The notes below the pieces were generated by a model that was given only the letters and a program-made list of their open reading frames with translations, was not told the origin of the DNA and ran no database searches. Made by a program: the position numbers and the translations under genes. A stretch of DNA of 36,936 nucleotides, from positions 1-36,936 of the forward strand of contig JALUXG010000048.1 in NCBI GenBank assembly GCA_027019085.1. Direction: 5' to 3'. Below, piece by piece: positions 25,947 through 35,500 of this stretch (positions are counted from its first letter, which is position 1; each line of letters opens with the position of its first letter). This stretch comes from Rhodanobacteraceae bacterium (GTDB lineage Bacteria > Pseudomonadota > Gammaproteobacteria > Xanthomonadales > Rhodanobacteraceae).

Positions 25947-26018
25947 TCCTTCTGCGCAATCGGGGCCGGGAGAAACCTGAGCGCAGGGTGCGCAGCATCT
26001 TGCCCCGGACCGCAGGTC

Positions 26019-27176
26019 TCATGACTTGCCGTGAAACAGCTCGCGGCCGATCAGCATGCGGCGGATTTCGTTGGTGCCGGCGCCGATTTCGTAAAGCTTG
26101 GCATCGCGCAGGATGCGCCCGGCAGGGAATTCGTTGATGTAGCCGTTGCCGCCCAGGGCCTGGATGGCTTCCAGCGCCACCTGCACGGCGCCGGATGAGC
26201 ATTGCAGCAGGCACGAAGCGGGATCGATACGCGATTTCACGTTGGCGTCGAACTGCTGCGCCACCATGTAGGCGTAGGCTCGCGAGGCCTGCAACTGCGT
26301 ATACATGTCGGCAATCTTCGCCTGCATGATCTCGAACGTGCCGATGGGTGCATTGAACTGCTTGCGTTCACGCACGTAGGGCAAGGTGATGTCCAGCGCC
26401 GCCTGCATCAGGCCGATGGGTCCGCCGGACAGCACCAGACGCTCGGTATCCAGTCCGCTCATCAGCACGCGCACACCCTCGTTGACCTCGCCGATGACGT
26501 TTTCTTCAGGGATCTCGCAATCTTCGAACACCAGTTCGCAGGTGTTGGATCCGCGCATGCCGAGCTTGTCCAGCTTCTGCGCGGTGGAAAAACCCTTCAT
26601 GCCCTTTTCGACGATGAATGCCGTCATGCAGCGGCTGCCCGCCTCGCGAGCGGCAGTGCGCATGTACACCAGCAGCACGTCGGCATCGGGGCCGTTGGTG
26701 ATCCACATTTTCGAACCGTTGGCGATCCAGCGGTCGCCCTTTTTCTCGGCGCGACAGCTCATCGAGCCGACCACGTCGGAACCTGCGCCCGGTTCGCTCA
26801 TGGCCAGCGCACCCACTTTTTCACCCGAGCACAGGCCGGGAAGGTATTTCCTGCGCTGCGCCTCGCTGGCGTTATGGAAGATGTTGTTCACACACAGGTT
26901 GGAATGCGCACCGTAGGACAGACCGACCGATCCGGAGGCACGGGAGATCTCTTCCATGGCCACTACGTGCGCCAGGTAGCCCAGCTCGGAGCCGCCGTAG
27001 GCGCTGTCGACGGTGATGCCGAGCAGGCCCATTTCGCCCAGTTTCTTCCACAGGTCGGCGGGGAAGGCATTCTCGCGGTCGATGCGATCCGCACGCGGGG
27101 CGATTTCCTTGTCCGCAAAGGCGGCCACGCTTTCGCGCAGCATGTCCAGGTCATCACCGAGAGCAAAGGGTCGCAT
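26019..27176 (-). CDS. liuA: Isovaleryl-CoA dehydrogenase
   Basis: 385 aa from ATG 27176 ([12 protein letters not shown]). FAD enzyme oxidising isovaleryl-CoA to 3-methylcrotonyl-CoA, the substrate of the carboxylase encoded elsewhere in the window. Acyl-CoA dehydrogenase marks: [45 protein letters not shown]. The catalytic Glu is at 245 in [13 protein letters not shown], the special position used by isovaleryl-CoA dehydrogenase, while the usual C-terminal Glu site reads [12 protein letters not shown] with Gly. This pair of features distinguishes it from short- and medium-chain enzymes. It starts 87 bp downstream of the FUSC gene and has no strong terminator before the repeat cluster. Confidence 0.95.
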   Translation of the reverse strand: MRPFALGDDLDMLRESVAAFADKEIAPRADRIDRENAFPADLWKKLGEMGLLGITVDSAYGGSELGYLAHVVAMEEISRASGSVGLSYGAHSNLCVNNIFHNASEAQRRKYLPGLCSGEKVGALAMSEPGAGSDVVGSMSCRAEKKGDRWIANGSKMWITNGPDADVLLVYMRTAAREAGSRCMTAFIVEKGMKGFSTAQKLDKLGMRGSNTCELVFEDCEIPEENVIGEVNEGVRVLMSGLDTERLVLSGGPIGLMQAALDITLPYVRERKQFNAPIGTFEIMQAKIADMYTQLQASRAYAYMVAQQFDANVKSRIDPASCLLQCSSGAVQVALEAIQALGGNGYINEFPAGRILRDAKLYEIGAGTNEIRRMLIGRELFHGKS

Positions 27177-27263
27177 GGCGCACCGAGCCGGAAAAGAAGG
27201 CCGTCCATGGTAACGCACAGGCGCCTTGCGGGCGAGGCAAGGGCGCGCGGAAAGTGCGCATTG

Positions 27264-29459
27264 TCAGCGGGTATCCACGGCACGCAACTGCAGGGTCAGT
27301 GCCCTGAGCACAGGGTATTGCGCCTGCAGCATGCGCACCTGTGCAGCGAGCAGCTGTTGTCCCTCATGGATGCCCTGACCGTCGTCGACGACCGGTTCGG
27401 GCAAGGGCGCGTCGGCAACCGGCTCGCGTGCCAGGCCGGTAGTTTGCAGCAAACCGGAAAGCGCTTCCAGGTCGTCGGCGACCGACTCGGCCCGTGCCAG
27501 CAGGTCGGGGCTGCCCGGCAGGCTGGCCAGCCGCTGTCGGTGCACGCCCAGCGTGGAGAGGTGGGACAGCAGCTCCTGGCTGGCACCGAGCAGCCGCAGC
27601 ACCAGCTCGGGGTCGGCGCGCTGGCCACCCGGATCCTGCAGCGAGGAGGCCAGGTGCGCGTTGAGTTCGGCATGCGCGTCATGGGCATCGCGTCGTGCCA
27701 GGCGGTAGGCAAGATCGTCGTTCTTCCCGGAAGCATATTGCGCGAGGATGGCCCGCAAATAACGCGCATCGGCCTGCATCAGGGCGGCGAACAGCAGGCG
27801 AAGTTCGCGCTCGCGCCAGTCCGGCAGCACCAGGAAGGTCACGGCCACCGCGATCAGGCTGCCGATCAGGGTATCGAGCAATCGCGGCCAGATCAGCTCG
27901 AAGCCGTTGCCGATTTGGTTGAAGGCCAGCAGCACGAAAACCGTGATCGCCGCCGTGGCCATCAGGTAGTGGCGGTAGCGGGTCACGAAAAAGACCACGC
28001 CAGCCGCAATCATCCATTCCAGTTGCACCATGGGTGAACCGAACAGTTTCAGCAAGGCCCAGCCTGCGAGCAGTCCGGTGGCGGTTCCGCCCACGCGCTG
28101 CAGGACGCGGGTGCGGGTGGAATACAGGTTGGGCTGGCACACCAGCATGACGGTCAGCAGGATCCAGTACCCCTCGGTCGGGCGCACCTGCTCGAGCACG
28201 ATGTAGCCCACCAGCATGGCCAGGCTCAGGCGCAGGGCATGGCGGAAGCGTGCCGATGCCGGCGTCAGGTGCATGCGCATGCGTTGCCACGCATCGCCGA
28301 TACCGGTAGGGGAAGGGTCGTGGAGCTGCAAGTCGTCGGCAATTCCCGTTTCTGGCCTGGCATCGGCGGTGCGTATGCGTTGCAGCAGGCCGGCCAGGTT
28401 GTCGGTCAGGCGTTCCACGGCCTGCAGCATGTCCGCGGGCACCGAGGCCGGTCCCGTGCGGTGGCGCGCAAGCGCGTTGCGCAGGTCGTCCAGTGCCTCG
28501 TCCACCTGCGGACCGAGGATGTAGTCCTCGCCACTGCGCAGGGCATGCGCACGGCCACGGCAGGCATCGGCCAGAGCGCGCACCAGGCGCTGGCTGCGAA
28601 ACATCACGTCGCTGTGAAAAAACGCGGCGGCCAGTTCCTGGTAGGGGTAGTGTGTGGACGAGGCGCGTTCGTGGATGTCCTGGGCCGCCAGGTACTGGCG
28701 CAGCAGGCGCTCCATGGCCGCGTGCCGGTGGCGCAGGTTGAGGCGGTCGACCAGGCTCATGCGGCAGGCATTGAGAGCCTGCACCACGGTCGTATTGGCT
28801 TCAGCGAGCCGGGCGCCGACGGTGGAGACAGGCGGCTTGCGGACCGGCTCGAACAGTCTCGATTTCAACTCCATGTAATCGGCGAGCGTGTCGTAGACCT
28901 GCGCCAGCGAACGCCGCACGGCATGGTGCACGAAAAGCGCACTCCAGCCTATGGCGAGCAGACCGTACCAAAGCGCTCCGGCGGTCAGCAGCAGCGGGAT
29001 CTGCCAGGGTGGAAGATGACCCGTGCCGGTCGCATCCATGCCGATCATGGTGTAGACCGCCAGCAGCAGCGTGGCGAAGGCGATGGTGGCGTACTGCGGA
29101 CTGACCGCACCCAGCATCACCAGCAAGAAACTGCCCAGAGTCAGGCCGATCGCAAAGGCCCAGGGCACGGCGAACAGCCATTCGACGATGAAGGCGGCCA
29201 TCAGGAAGCAGACCAGGGTGCCGAGCAGGGCACGCAGGCGGCGCTTCCAGCCGTCCTCGGTTTCCGCCAGGGCGGCGGCGATCACGCCCAGCAACATGGC
29301 GATCATGGCCTGCACATGACCGATGGCCATGCCGAAGACGACCACGCCGAGCATGGCCAGCAGCACACGCACGGCATCGGCAAAGCTGTCGGGTGCACTG
29401 ATGCGTCGCAGCAGGGGCACAATGCGTGGCAGCACGAGGTGATTCCAGAAACGCGACAT
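27264..29459 (-). CDS. FUSC-family inner-membrane protein (YccS-like)
   Basis: 731 aa. Two membrane bundles: helices at about 25-180 (VRVLLAMLGVVVFGMAIGHVQAMIAMLLGVIAAALAE...) and about 395-525 (LRLSLAMLVGYIVLEQVRPTEGYWILLTVMLVCQPN...), with a soluble helical region between and after. The motif RPTEGYWILLTVMLVCQPN followed by TRTRVLQRVGGTATG identifies the FUSC/YccS family, related to aromatic-acid exporters. The substrate is unknown. It stands between leucine dehydrogenase (upstream, 118 bp with a hairpin) and isovaleryl-CoA dehydrogenase (downstream), so it could share a transcript with the latter. A link to leucine metabolism is not shown. Confidence 0.9.
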   Translation of the reverse strand: MSRFWNHLVLPRIVPLLRRISAPDSFADAVRVLLAMLGVVVFGMAIGHVQAMIAMLLGVIAAALAETEDGWKRRLRALLGTLVCFLMAAFIVEWLFAVPWAFAIGLTLGSFLLVMLGAVSPQYATIAFATLLLAVYTMIGMDATGTGHLPPWQIPLLLTAGALWYGLLAIGWSALFVHHAVRRSLAQVYDTLADYMELKSRLFEPVRKPPVSTVGARLAEANTTVVQALNACRMSLVDRLNLRHRHAAMERLLRQYLAAQDIHERASSTHYPYQELAAAFFHSDVMFRSQRLVRALADACRGRAHALRSGEDYILGPQVDEALDDLRNALARHRTGPASVPADMLQAVERLTDNLAGLLQRIRTADARPETGIADDLQLHDPSPTGIGDAWQRMRMHLTPASARFRHALRLSLAMLVGYIVLEQVRPTEGYWILLTVMLVCQPNLYSTRTRVLQRVGGTATGLLAGWALLKLFGSPMVQLEWMIAAGVVFFVTRYRHYLMATAAITVFVLLAFNQIGNGFELIWPRLLDTLIGSLIAVAVTFLVLPDWRERELRLLFAALMQADARYLRAILAQYASGKNDDLAYRLARRDAHDAHAELNAHLASSLQDPGGQRADPELVLRLLGASQELLSHLSTLGVHRQRLASLPGSPDLLARAESVADDLEALSGLLQTTGLAREPVADAPLPEPVVDDGQGIHEGQQLLAAQVRMLQAQYPVLRALTLQLRAVDTR

Positions 29460-29520
29460 CCCTAGACTAACGAAAAATCAGTGCCTTGCCTGCCTTTTCC
29501 GAGGAACCTGTTCACAAGAA

Positions 29521-29548
29521 GGCCGCCGGAACCTTCGTTCGGGCGGCC
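29521..29548 (-). terminator. Probable terminator after leucine dehydrogenase
   Basis: Inverted repeat GGCCGCC (29521-29527) with GGCGGCC (29542-29548). On the minus strand it is followed by TTCTTGT, a weak U-tract. It lies 30 bp after the leucine dehydrogenase stop. Confidence 0.5.
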
Positions 29549-29577
29549 CTGATGCGGCTGAACCGGCAGGAACAGGC

Positions 29578-30681
29578 TTATTGTCCGCGCATGCGGCCCT
29601 GGAAACGCGGTCCGTCATTGCCCATCATCGGCAGCTTGACCTTGCCGATGGTGGCGATGCGTTCCTCGGCCATGCGGTCGGCGGCCTTGTAGGTCGGAAT
29701 GTCGTCGCGCTCGGCAATCTCGAAGATGCGGCTGACGTTGAGGTAGACGGTACGCATCATGCGCATTGCGCGCTCGCGGTTGTAGCCGTCGATCTCCAGC
29801 GAGACGTTCATCACGCCGCCGGCGTTGACCGCGTAATCGGGTGCATAGACCACACCGCGCTTCTTGAGCTCGTCGCCGATCTCGTCGGTGGCCAGCTGGT
29901 TGTTGGCCGCACCGCAGATGATCTGGGCCTTGATGCGGTCGATGGTGTCCTCGTTGACAGTGCCGCCCAGCGCGCACGGGCTGTACACATCGGCGTCGAC
30001 GTCGTAGATCTCGTCCAGGCCGACTGCTTCGCAGCCCAGCTCATCGACGCAGTGCCTGACCGCGTCCTTGTTGATGTCGGTCACGAACACCTTGGCGCCC
30101 TGCTCGCGCAGCAGCTTGATGAATTCGGTGCCGACGTGACCGCAGCCCTGCACAGCGAAGCTGTATTTGCCCACGTCCTCGTTGCCGTGCTTGTAGTTGA
30201 GCGAGGCCATCACGCCCTGCAGCGTGCCGTAGGCGGTGAACGGGGAGGGGTCGCCAGAGCCGCCATGCACCTGGTGCACGCCGGTGACGAATTCGGTCTC
30301 GCGGAACACCCATTCCATGTCATTGACGTCGATGCCCACGTCCTCGGCGGTGATGTAGCGTCCGTTGAGCGAGTTGACGAAACGGCCAAAGGCGCGGAAC
30401 AGGCCCTCGGACTTGTCCCGGGCCGGATCGCCGATGATGACCGCCTTGCCTCCGCCCAAGTTCAGGCCGGCCACCGCGTTCTTGTAGGTCATGCCGCGCG
30501 ACAGGCGCAGCACGTCGTTGACCGCCTCGTCCTCGGTCTTGTAGGGCCACATGCGCAGGCCGCCCAGGGCCGGGCCGAGGACGGTGTTGTGGATGGCGAT
30601 GATGGCCTTCAGGCCGACATCCCGGTTATGGCAGAAAACAACTTCCTCATGACCGGTCTTGGCAATGGTTTCGAAAATCAT
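29578..30681 (-). CDS. ldh: Leucine dehydrogenase (Glu/Leu/Phe/Val dehydrogenase family)
   Basis: 367 aa from ATG 30681 (MIFETIAKTGHEEVVF), the usual length for branched-chain amino-acid dehydrogenases. NAD-dependent deamination of leucine, valine or isoleucine to the 2-oxo acid, the entry step for the catabolic genes around it. Marks: GPALGGLRMWPYKTEDEA, Lys67 (GMTYKNAVAG), catalytic Lys79 (NLGGGKAVI), and NAD fold VQGCGHVG. The upstream part of the open frame (to 31332) is Arg/Thr-rich and crosses the next gene, so it is not used. Substrate preference is inferred from the family and from isovaleryl-CoA dehydrogenase nearby. Confidence 0.92.
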   Translation of the reverse strand: MIFETIAKTGHEEVVFCHNRDVGLKAIIAIHNTVLGPALGGLRMWPYKTEDEAVNDVLRLSRGMTYKNAVAGLNLGGGKAVIIGDPARDKSEGLFRAFGRFVNSLNGRYITAEDVGIDVNDMEWVFRETEFVTGVHQVHGGSGDPSPFTAYGTLQGVMASLNYKHGNEDVGKYSFAVQGCGHVGTEFIKLLREQGAKVFVTDINKDAVRHCVDELGCEAVGLDEIYDVDADVYSPCALGGTVNEDTIDRIKAQIICGAANNQLATDEIGDELKKRGVVYAPDYAVNAGGVMNVSLEIDGYNRERAMRMMRTVYLNVSRIFEIAERDDIPTYKAADRMAEERIATIGKVKLPMMGNDGPRFQGRMRGQ

Positions 30682-30832
30682 CGAATTCGGGACTCCGTGG
30701 AAAACAGGCGCAACGATGCATGCAGCATGTGCACCGGGGCGGGAATGGGTGTCAGTTTCGGATGCTGAATCGTTGTCTTCAAAAGGTTCTGGCGGCAACC
30801 GAACGCGGTTCGGGGCCGATGTATGGGCGCGT

Positions 30833-30862
30833 AGTGTAGTACCTTGCCGTGCACGGTGACAG
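30833..30862 (-). promoter_or_regulatory. Possible promoter of leucine dehydrogenase
   Basis: On the minus strand CTGTCA (30862-30857) and TACACT (30838-30833) with an 18-bp spacer. Each hexamer matches consensus at four of six. It lies about 150 bp before the start codon. Weak evidence; the rest of the 277-bp gap shows no other clear signal apart from the terminator at its right end. Confidence 0.3.
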
Positions 30863-30913
30863 TTTGCGTCAGGGTGCCTCCTGTGGCAGGGCTCCGCATG
30901 CAAATACACACAC

Positions 30914-30940
30914 GAAAACGCCCGCGCGGTGCGCGGGCGT
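30914..30940 (-). terminator. Rho-independent terminator after the Arg/His-rich protein gene
   Basis: Ten-bp stem ACGCCCGCGC (30918-30927) with GCGCGGGCGT (30931-30940) around GGT. On the minus strand it is followed by TTTTCGTGTG. It is 18 bp after the gene's stop. Confidence 0.8.
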
Positions 30941-30958
30941 CGGGTTTGCCGGGGTGGC

Positions 30959-31411
30959 TCAGTCGCCGTCGTGCTGGTGACGACGATGCCAGCGGTGGTC
31001 ACGTCGGTTGTCGTGGCGGCGGTGTTCGCGCCATTCGTTGCGATGCCAGCGGCGGTGTTCGCGGCGTTCATGTGCGTGCCAGCGGTCCCGGCGCCAGTCA
31101 CGGTCGCGGTACACCCGTCGATCGCGGTCAGGCCTCCAGTACGGCCGTCCGATCGTGTAACCCGGTCGCGCCCGGTGCCAGCGGCCCGGAACCCACACGT
31201 AACGCGCACGGTGGCGGTGCCAGTGCCAGTAACCAGTGGACCAGAAAAATCCGGCACGGGGCCCGGGCATGCGCTCGAACCGCGGCGGTGGCGGCCCGAA
31301 TCCCACGGCAACGGACAGGCGCGTGCCGGCATGGGCCTGCGGGATGGCGGCGAACGTGCCCAGGCCCAGGGCCAGGGCGGCGAGCAGCGAGAGCTTTGCG
31401 GAAGTATTCAT
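30959..31411 (-). CDS. Secreted Arg/His/Trp-rich protein with YxWxxGxW-type motif
   Basis: 150 aa. Signal peptide 1-28 (cleavage after AHA). The mature N-terminus is Pro-rich (GFGPPPPRFERMPGPRAGFFW). Then GYWHWHRHRARYVWVPGRWH carries the YxWxxGxW motif of small secreted proteobacterial proteins. The last 70 residues are almost only Arg, His, Asp and Trp with loose WHRR/EHRR repeats, so the protein is strongly basic and may bind metal, nucleic acid or anionic polymer; this is inference. Ribosome site GGAGA lies before ATG 31411, and a terminator follows. High GC and repeats make spurious frames common here, but the signal peptide, ribosome site and terminator support it. Confidence 0.82.
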   Translation of the reverse strand: MNTSAKLSLLAALALGLGTFAAIPQAHAGTRLSVAVGFGPPPPRFERMPGPRAGFFWSTGYWHWHRHRARYVWVPGRWHRARPGYTIGRPYWRPDRDRRVYRDRDWRRDRWHAHERREHRRWHRNEWREHRRHDNRRDHRWHRRHQHDGD

Positions 31412-31615
31412 GCTTCGTCTCCGTCATCGGCGGCGGACAGCCGCAGACGTGGAAACGAAGCGCCGACAGCGTGCGTTGACCGGCATCGGTTTCCCGTTCA
31501 GCCAGGCGCAAGATTAAGGAATCCGCAAGTGGCAGGTTCCGTTGCCCAAGCCGTTGAAGTCCGCATTTGCGGCAGGAGACGCATGGCCTGTCGAGCGCGC
31601 GCCGATGCAGAGTGC

Positions 31616-32413
31616 TCAGAGAGTGCAGCGCGGCGCGTGTCCGTTCTGCAGCGCCTGCCGATACACCGGCATCAGCGCCTGCGCCTGCTGCGCGAGCTTG
31701 CTGGCGCGCTGCCCCGGTGAGGGGTGGGTAGACAGGAAAACCGGCACCTTGCCGCCTTGCGCGGCCAGTTTCTGCCACAGCGTGACGGCGGCGCGCGGGT
31801 CGAAGCCGGCCTCGGCCATGTAGCGCTGGCCCAGGGTGTCCGCTTCCGATTCCTGAGTGCGCGAGAAGGGCAGCAGGATGCCCACTTGCGCGCCCAGCCC
31901 GAGGGCGGCCATGGTGCGTCCGGCGTCGTTGCCCTGCGCGGCCCCGTACAGGGTGCCGGCCATCACCGCGCCGCGCACGGCCAGGTTGTCGGACATGCGT
32001 TCGGCACCGTGACGCGACACCACATGGGCCAGTTCGTGGCCAAGCACGGCGGCCAGCTCCGCGGGAGTCGTGGCCACCTTGAACATGCCCTGGTTGACGC
32101 CGATGCGCCCGCCGGGCAGGGCAAAGGCATTGGCGCTGTTGTCTCGGATGATGCGTACCTGCCACGGCTGGTTGCGCCAGCGCGCCGGCAATACCGCGAT
32201 CAGGGCGTCGGCCACGCAGCGGGCATAGGCCTGCTCACGCGGGGCATCGGCAAACTTGACCTGTTTGCCCAGCGTATTGAAGGCCTGCACGCCCAGGTGA
32301 TTCATCTGCTGGTCCGAGACCAGCATCAGCTGCTTGCGCCCGGTCGGCGAAGTGGCGCAGCCGGCAACAAGCGCGCACAACACCGCAATGACCATCCGTA
32401 GGCTGCGTTTCAC
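31616..32413 (-). CDS. M48-family zinc protease, lipoprotein (LoiP/YcaL-like)
   Basis: 265 aa from a GTG at 32413, chosen because it gives the basic start MKRSLR before the hydrophobic core; ATG 32395 would lack it. Lipobox VAGC (Cys19), so it is predicted to be membrane-anchored in the periplasm. [13 protein letters not shown] is the usual opening of this group. The zinc site is HELAH (His126, Glu127, His130) with third ligand Glu188 in ESEAD. The C-terminus has [13 protein letters not shown]. Likely outer-membrane protein quality control. It is the second M48 protease of the window (with HtpX) but of a different subfamily. It is divergent from icmF, with 173 bp between. Confidence 0.92.
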   Translation of the reverse strand: MKRSLRMVIAVLCALVAGCATSPTGRKQLMLVSDQQMNHLGVQAFNTLGKQVKFADAPREQAYARCVADALIAVLPARWRNQPWQVRIIRDNSANAFALPGGRIGVNQGMFKVATTPAELAAVLGHELAHVVSRHGAERMSDNLAVRGAVMAGTLYGAAQGNDAGRTMAALGLGAQVGILLPFSRTQESEADTLGQRYMAEAGFDPRAAVTLWQKLAAQGGKVPVFLSTHPSPGQRASKLAQQAQALMPVYRQALQNGHAPRCTL

Positions 32414-32586
32414 GTTCAGGTACCTGCTGCATGCGTATCGTGCGGCCCACTTTAGCGCAGCATGCCGCCCGGCAGCCTAGCGCAGGCATTGCGCCGGCGT
32501 TCTACTGTCGTGCTGCATCGCACAAAAGGCCGTATCAGTGCAGCGCGATACAATGCCGGTCTGTCCTGACGCACCCTGGAGTACCG

Positions 32587-35500
32587 ATGAGCACGCCCGC
32601 CAAGCAGATCCCCGCGAGCGCCGCCCAGGCCGACGACGTGCCCCTGCGCTTCGTTACCGCCGCCAGCCTGTTCGATGGCCACGACGCCGCCATCAACATC
32701 ATGCGCCGCATCATCCAGGCGCAGGGCGCGGAGGTGATCCATCTGGGCCACAACCGCTCGGTCGAGGACGTGGTGCGCGCCGCGCTGCAGGAGGACGCCG
32801 ACGCCATCGCCATGTCGTCCTACCAGGGCGGGCACGTGGAGTACTTCAAGTACATGGTGGACATGCTGGCAGAGCGCGGCGCCAGCCACATCCGCGTATT
32901 CGGCGGCGGCGGCGGCACCATCACGCCGGAGGAAATCCGCGAGCTCCAGGACTACGGTGTCGAACGCATCTACCACCCCAATGACGGCATGCACCTGGGG
33001 CTGACGGCGATGATCGAGGACGTGATGCGCCGGACGCGTGCGGCCCGGGACTCGGCGACCGTGAGGAAGTCCCCTTGTGGGAGACTCGGGACCCGGGACT
33101 CGGGCCGGATCGCGGCAAGCGTTGATGTTTCCGAAGAGATCAGCGTCGGCCGCATGCTCTCCGCCCTGGAGAGCCGAGCATTCTCCGATTCCGAACTGGC
33201 GATGATGCGCAAGCAATGGACGCGGGTTCCGGGTCCCGGGTCTCGGGTCCCGGTCCTCGGCCTCACCGGCACCGGCGGCGCCGGCAAGTCCTCGGTGGTG
33301 GACGAACTGCTGCTGCGCTTCCTGCACGCCTTCCCGGACATGCGCATCGCGGTGCTGGCGGTGGACCCCACGCGCCGTCGCTCCGGTGGCGCGCTGCTGG
33401 GCGATCGCATCCGCATGAACAGCCTGCGTAGCCACCGCGTGTACATGCGCTCGATGGCCACGCGCCGCGCGCACGCGGCCACCAATACGGTGCTGACCGA
33501 CTGCATCGCTTTCCTGAAGGCCCAGGCCTACGACCTGGTGATCGTCGAGACCGCCGGCATCGGCCAGTCCGACTCGGAGATCGTCGACCTGGTCGACTTC
33601 CCGATGTACGTGATGACCTCCGACTACGGCGCGGCCAGCCAGCTGGAGAAGATCGACATGATCGACTTCGCCGAGCTGATCGTGCTCAACAAGTACGACC
33701 GCCGCGGCGCCGAGGACGCGCTGCGCGACGTGCGCAAACAGTGGAAGCGCAACCGAGCCAAATTCGACCTGGCCGACGAGCAGGTGCCGGTCTATCCCAC
33801 CATCGCCAGCCAGTTCAACGACCCGGGCGTGACCTGGATGTTCACCGAACTGTGCCGCCTGTTGCGCGAAAAAATTCCGGGACTCGGGACCCGGGACTCG
33901 GGACCCGGGAAGAGCGAAAAGCTGTGCTGCGACTTCGATCCGGACCTGGATACCTCCATCAAGGAACCGCGCGCCACCGTCCTCATTCCCGGCCAGCGCG
34001 TGCGCTACCTGGCCGAGATCGCCGAGCAGGGCAGGGGCATCAACGACGCCATCGACCGCCAGGCCGAAGCCGCCAGCAAGGCGCAAAGCTGCCACGCCGC
34101 GCTCAAGGCACTCGATGACGCCCGGCTTCCCGAACCGCTGGCCCCGTACACCGCCGAGGACCTGACCGGCGAAGACCGCACCCTCATCCTGCTGCGCCAG
34201 CGCTACAACGAGGCGCTCAAGGAGCTGTCCGGCGAAGCCGTCGACCTGCTGCGTGCGTGGCCGGAGCGCTACACGTCGGTCACCGAGGAGGTCACCGAAT
34301 ACCAGGTCCGCGACAAGACCATCCGCGTCGAGAACTACACCGAATCGCTCAGCCACCAGAAGATTCCCAAGGTGGCCCCGCCCAAATACCGCGACTGGGG
34401 CGACACCCTGCGCTTCCTGATGCGCGAAAACCTGCCCGGATCCTACCCCTACACCGGCGGCGTGTACCCGTACCGGCGCACCGGCGAGGATCCGATCCGC
34501 ATGTTCGCCGGCGAGGGCACGCCCGAGCGCACCAACCGCCGCTTCCACTACCTGTCCGTTGGCCTGCCCGCCGCACGCCTGTCCACCGCCTTCGACTCGG
34601 TCACCCTGTACGGCGAGGACCCGGCCGAGCGCCCGGACATCTACGGCAAGATCGGCAACTCCGGCGTGTCCATCGCCACGCTGGACGACATGAAGAAGCT
34701 GTATTCCGGCTTCGACCTGTCCGCACCGACCACCTCGGTGTCCATGACCATCAACGGCCCGGCGCCGATGATCCTGGCCATGTTCATGAACACCGCCATC
34801 GACCAGAACGTGGAAAAGCACCTGCGCGAGGATCCCAAGCGCTGGGAGGCCGCCCGCGCCAGGGTCGAGGACATCTACGCCGAACGCGGCCGCCCGCACT
34901 ATTCGGGCGACCTGCCGGACGGCAACGACGGCCTGGGACTGGGCCTGCTGGGCGTGTCAGGCGATGAGGTCGTCGACGCCGAGACCTACGCGAAGATCAA
35001 GGAAGACACCCTCAAGGTGGTGCGCGGCACCGTGCAGGCCGACATTCTCAAGGAGGACCAGGCGCAGAACACCTGCATCTTCAGCACCGAATTCGCCCTG
35101 CGCATGATGGGCGACATCCAGCAGTACTTCGTCGACCACGGCGTGCGCAACTTCTACTCGGTGTCGATCTCCGGCTACCACATCGCCGAAGCCGGGGCGA
35201 ACCCGATCAGCCAGTTGGCCTTCACCCTGTCCAACGGCTTCACCATCGTCGAGTACTACCTCGCGCGCGGCATGCACATCGACGATTTCGCGCCGAACCT
35301 GAGCTTCTTCTTCTCCAACGGCATGGACCCGGAGTACACCGTCATCGGCCGCGTCGCCCGCCGCATCTGGGCCCGCGCCATGCGCGAGCGCTACGGCGCC
35401 AACCAGCGCAGCCAGATGCTCAAGTACCACATCCAGACCTCGGGCCGCTCACTGCACGCGCAGGAGATCCAGTTCAACGACATCCGCACCACGCTGCAGG

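Noticed and set aside
32452-34899. 815-codon open frame antisense to icmF
   Set aside because: Val/Gly/His/Gln-rich shadow frame with no recognisable domain.
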